Origin: Kiloniellaceae bacterium
GTDB taxonomy: Bacteria > Pseudomonadota > Alphaproteobacteria > Kiloniellales > J153
DNA length: 61,525 bases
Assembly (NCBI GenBank): GCA_021776115.1
Contig: JAJFGN010000056.1
Location: forward strand, 1-61,525
Direction: 5' to 3'
How positions within the stretch are numbered: position 1 is the stretch's first letter; every line of letters begins with the position of its first letter. Both the position numbers and the translations under genes were made by a program. Of this stretch, positions 59,535 through 61,525 are shown piece after piece. The notes under the pieces are model-generated. The model made no database searches. It worked only from the letters and a program-made list of their open reading frames with translations, and was not told the DNA's origin.

Positions 59535-60257
59535 TTAGCCGAGTAACTCCTGTGAGTCAACTATGACATTGGCGAGCGCTCCGATCGTCACCCGGCGCTC
59601 CATGGCATGGCACCGGAGATAATGGTAGGCCTCCTCCTCGCTAAGGCTCCGGCTCTGCATGAGGATCGCCTTCGCGCGTTCGACGCTACGCATGGTGCGG
59701 AGATTATCGTCTAGCTTGTCAACGCGGCCACGCAGCCGGCGCTCGTAAAGAAAATGGCACCGACCAAGGAGCAAGCTGGCAAGCACGGCTTGAGCCGTTA
59801 CCGGCTGATGAACGACGGCGTGTGGCGCGCAATTGTGCAAGAGCTCGAGGTCGATCAACGGCGTCGCCGCCGCGATAACGACAAGCGCCGCATCCGGCTT
59901 CCCGGGAAGCCAGGGCAGTCGCTGGGGCAGGTCATTGACCAGATCGCAGTAGATCACATCGAAGGTTATTGGAATCAGCACCGGGATCGGCCAGATGTGT
60001 TGCACTCGGGCGCGAGTTCGCTGAAGCTCACGCAGCAGTTGCTCGCCCGCTTGATCGCGTGCCGTAAGAACCGCGATCTCGAGGTCCCGGAAGTCCTGAG
60101 GGAATGGATGTTCGGAGCTCGACTTCCGCTCAGCAGAACCTGTCATGGCGCCCGCCGAGCCGGACTCGGGCGTAAGCTCATCACGCGCACGCGGCGCGCC
60201 TGAATTCAATTTAAGTGCGGGTTTGGTATTTTTTGACATCCCACGAAGCCTGTTCAC
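59535..60257 (-). CDS. amiR: AmiR-like ANTAR-domain antiterminator
   Basis: 240 residues from GTG 60257, overlapping the amiC stop (GTGA); ATG 60239 is an alternative. The N-terminal pseudo-receiver domain (LEIAVLTARDQAGEQLLRELQRTRARVQHIWP) lacks a standard phospho-acceptor pocket. A coiled-coil linker follows, then a C-terminal ANTAR three-helix domain (SVERAKAILMQSRSLSEEEAYHYLRCHAMERRVTIGALANVIV). It binds leader RNA to prevent termination and is normally held inactive by AmiC without inducer. Confidence 0.93.
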   Translation of the reverse strand: MNRLRGMSKNTKPALKLNSGAPRARDELTPESGSAGAMTGSAERKSSSEHPFPQDFRDLEIAVLTARDQAGEQLLRELQRTRARVQHIWPIPVLIPITFDVIYCDLVNDLPQRLPWLPGKPDAALVVIAAATPLIDLELLHNCAPHAVVHQPVTAQAVLASLLLGRCHFLYERRLRGRVDKLDDNLRTMRSVERAKAILMQSRSLSEEEAYHYLRCHAMERRVTIGALANVIVDSQELLG

Positions 60258-61393
60258 CCAAAAGCAATACTGCGACCATATCCGATGAGATATGGGTCCG
60301 CGCTTACAGGCGCCGGCGACTCGTAGACCAGATCAAACTCGCCAAGTCGATTGGCGCGTCCAATTCGTGTCCACAGATCGGTATGGCCGCACAATGGATT
60401 GACGGATACCTTGCCCTGCGGAGCCTCGATCTCGGAACCGAGGATACTGGGACGGAGTGTTTCCGTGTCCATGGAGTTCGCCTGCTTCAGCGCCTTGGCG
60501 AATATGTGCACTTGGAAATACGCAGCCTCCAGACACATGTTCGTATCTTGGTCATCGCCGTAGCGTTTCTTATAGCGCTGGACGAAGTTCAAGTTGCGCT
60601 CGCTACCTATGCCCTGGAAATAGGACGCAGCGGTGATGTGTCCCTCGCCCACGTCGAAACCCATGGCACGAATTTCGGCTTCCGTGGTTGTAAGGCTCGC
60701 GATGGGCATGCATTTCGGGTCGAGATGCAAGTCGGCATACGTTTGATACAGGTGCACCGTCGAATCTCCGACCACGGTCGAAAATATCACGTCCGGCATC
60801 GCGTTCTTGATATCACGTACCACGGGGAGGAAATCACTGCGTTTAGCGCGTAGGTCGAGATATCGCTCCCCCACAACCTCTCCGCCATTGTGGCGAACGA
60901 GCTCGCGCATGATCCGATTGGATTCGCGGGGATAGACATAGTTTGAGCCGACGAAATAGAACCGCTTGCCGTAGCGTTCCATCAGGAAGCGGCACAGCTC
61001 GACACTGTTCTGGTTCGGTGCCGCACCCGTGTATATGACGTTGGGAGAGAATTCGAACCCTTCATACAGTGTCGGATACCACAGCAGGCCATTCAAGCGC
61101 TCGACGACGGGCAAAACCGCCTTGCGGCTACTGGATGTGTAGCAACCAAAAATCGTCGTAATGCCGTCCTCGACCATCAATCTCTTAGCATAGCGCCCGA
61201 ATGCCAACGCCTCCGAAGCCGGGTCATACAATACGGGTTCAATGGGACGGCCGTTTATACCGCCGGCATCATTAATCTCGTCAATGGCGGTCAACGTACC
61301 ACGCAACTGAGTATCCTCGATAACGGCCATAAAGCCGCTACTCGAAAATAACACGCCGACCCGCCAGGGTTCTGAGGTCGTGGTATCGCGCAC
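60254..61393 (-). CDS. amiC: AmiC-like amide sensor/negative regulator
   Basis: 379 residues. The longest frame begins at GTG 61411, but the next bases are the Shine-Dalgarno GGAGGTGG itself (61408-61401). GTG 61393, seven bases further on, is the better start. It has the type I periplasmic-binding fold without a signal peptide (WRVGVLFSSSGFMAVIEDTQLRGTLTAIDEINDAGG; FGCYTSSSRKAVLPV; YPTLYEGFEFSPNVIYTGAAPNQ), a cytoplasmic relative of UrtA. It binds small amides and releases AmiR. First gene of the amide operon. Confidence 0.92.
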   Translation of the reverse strand: MRDTTTSEPWRVGVLFSSSGFMAVIEDTQLRGTLTAIDEINDAGGINGRPIEPVLYDPASEALAFGRYAKRLMVEDGITTIFGCYTSSSRKAVLPVVERLNGLLWYPTLYEGFEFSPNVIYTGAAPNQNSVELCRFLMERYGKRFYFVGSNYVYPRESNRIMRELVRHNGGEVVGERYLDLRAKRSDFLPVVRDIKNAMPDVIFSTVVGDSTVHLYQTYADLHLDPKCMPIASLTTTEAEIRAMGFDVGEGHITAASYFQGIGSERNLNFVQRYKKRYGDDQDTNMCLEAAYFQVHIFAKALKQANSMDTETLRPSILGSEIEAPQGKVSVNPLCGHTDLWTRIGRANRLGEFDLVYESPAPVSADPYLIGYGRSIAFG

Positions 61394-61502
61394 CAAAGAA
61401 CCACCTCCCACTTCGGTGTTTCCTCGCCACGGGGTCGCTTCGTACCGCCCACGCTCGCCAGGGTCACCAGAAGATTATTGCTCTACCTAAACTCCATCTC
61501 AC

Positions 61503-61517
61503 AAATACTAAGTATTT
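61503..61517. promoter_or_regulatory. 15-bp palindrome upstream of amiC
   Basis: AAATACT-A-AGTATTT, perfect 7-1-7, about 110 bp upstream of the amiC start and close to the window edge. Possible operator. Confidence 0.35.
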
Positions 61518-61525
61518 ATGTTACG

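Noticed and set aside
1-61525. CRISPR array, rRNA, prophage or toxin-antitoxin module
   Set aside because: No regularly spaced repeats, rRNA sequence, phage structural genes or toxin pairs were seen on either strand.

Overview
The window looks like an alphaproteobacterial chromosome segment, probably Rhodospirillales-like. Evidence: LepA and tRNA-Ser of alphaproteobacterial type, high GC over most of the length, frequent GTG starts with 1-4 nt gene overlaps, and IS6-family and recombinase remnants bounding accessory blocks. This assignment is by eye and no database was searched.

Layout. (1) 1-5.8 kb is core: palindromic repeats, lepA with a promoter almost touching its start codon, an isoprenylcysteine methyltransferase-family protein, a DUF695 protein, an AraC regulator divergent from a Tat-exported isochorismatase-family hydrolase, and tRNA-Ser(GGA). 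(2) 5.8-6.6 kb is an IS6-family element whose transposase has lost the first catalytic Asp. (3) 6.6-23.4 kb is one co-directional respiratory island. A near-consensus sigma-54 promoter precedes a ferredoxin / NrfD / molybdopterin-enzyme trio, a TorD chaperone, a glycosyltransferase, a methylglyoxal-synthase-like protein, two rhodanese-like proteins without catalytic Cys, a multi-cluster ferredoxin, a small cytochrome c, two Mrp ATPases, an orphan HisA-like protein and a CBS protein behind a perfect FNR box. It ends with its own PhnD-like sensor, histidine kinase and sigma-54 activator, the same architecture as arsenite AioXSR. The substrate is unknown. A truncated second IS6 copy closes the block.

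(4) 23.8-38.4 kb is catabolic: aldehyde dehydrogenase, HMG-CoA-lyase-like enzyme, two family III CoA-transferases, a mesaconyl/itaconyl-CoA-hydratase-like enzyme, an acyl-CoA dehydrogenase, a TRAP dicarboxylate transporter, an XRE-cupin and two LysR regulators, a DUF1330 protein and an alpha/beta hydrolase. Together they would fit uptake and cleavage of a C5 dicarboxylate such as methylsuccinate, mesaconate or itaconate (inference). (5) 38.5-46.6 kb is a sugar-type ABC transporter operon with a permease fused to an SMP-30-like propeller, a second propeller and a zinc alcohol dehydrogenase.

(6) 46.9-61.5 kb, on the minus strand, is an amide/urea utilisation locus: AmiC sensor, AmiR ANTAR antiterminator, a leader with a clear attenuator, an Urt/Fmd-type ABC transporter, aliphatic amidase AmiE, a MoxR/VWA (CbbQ/CbbO-type) pair, an aquaporin and an amidase-signature enzyme. 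The leader carries two hexaloop hairpins with A1/G4, the second overlapping the terminator stem, which is the layout expected of an ANTAR RNA switch.
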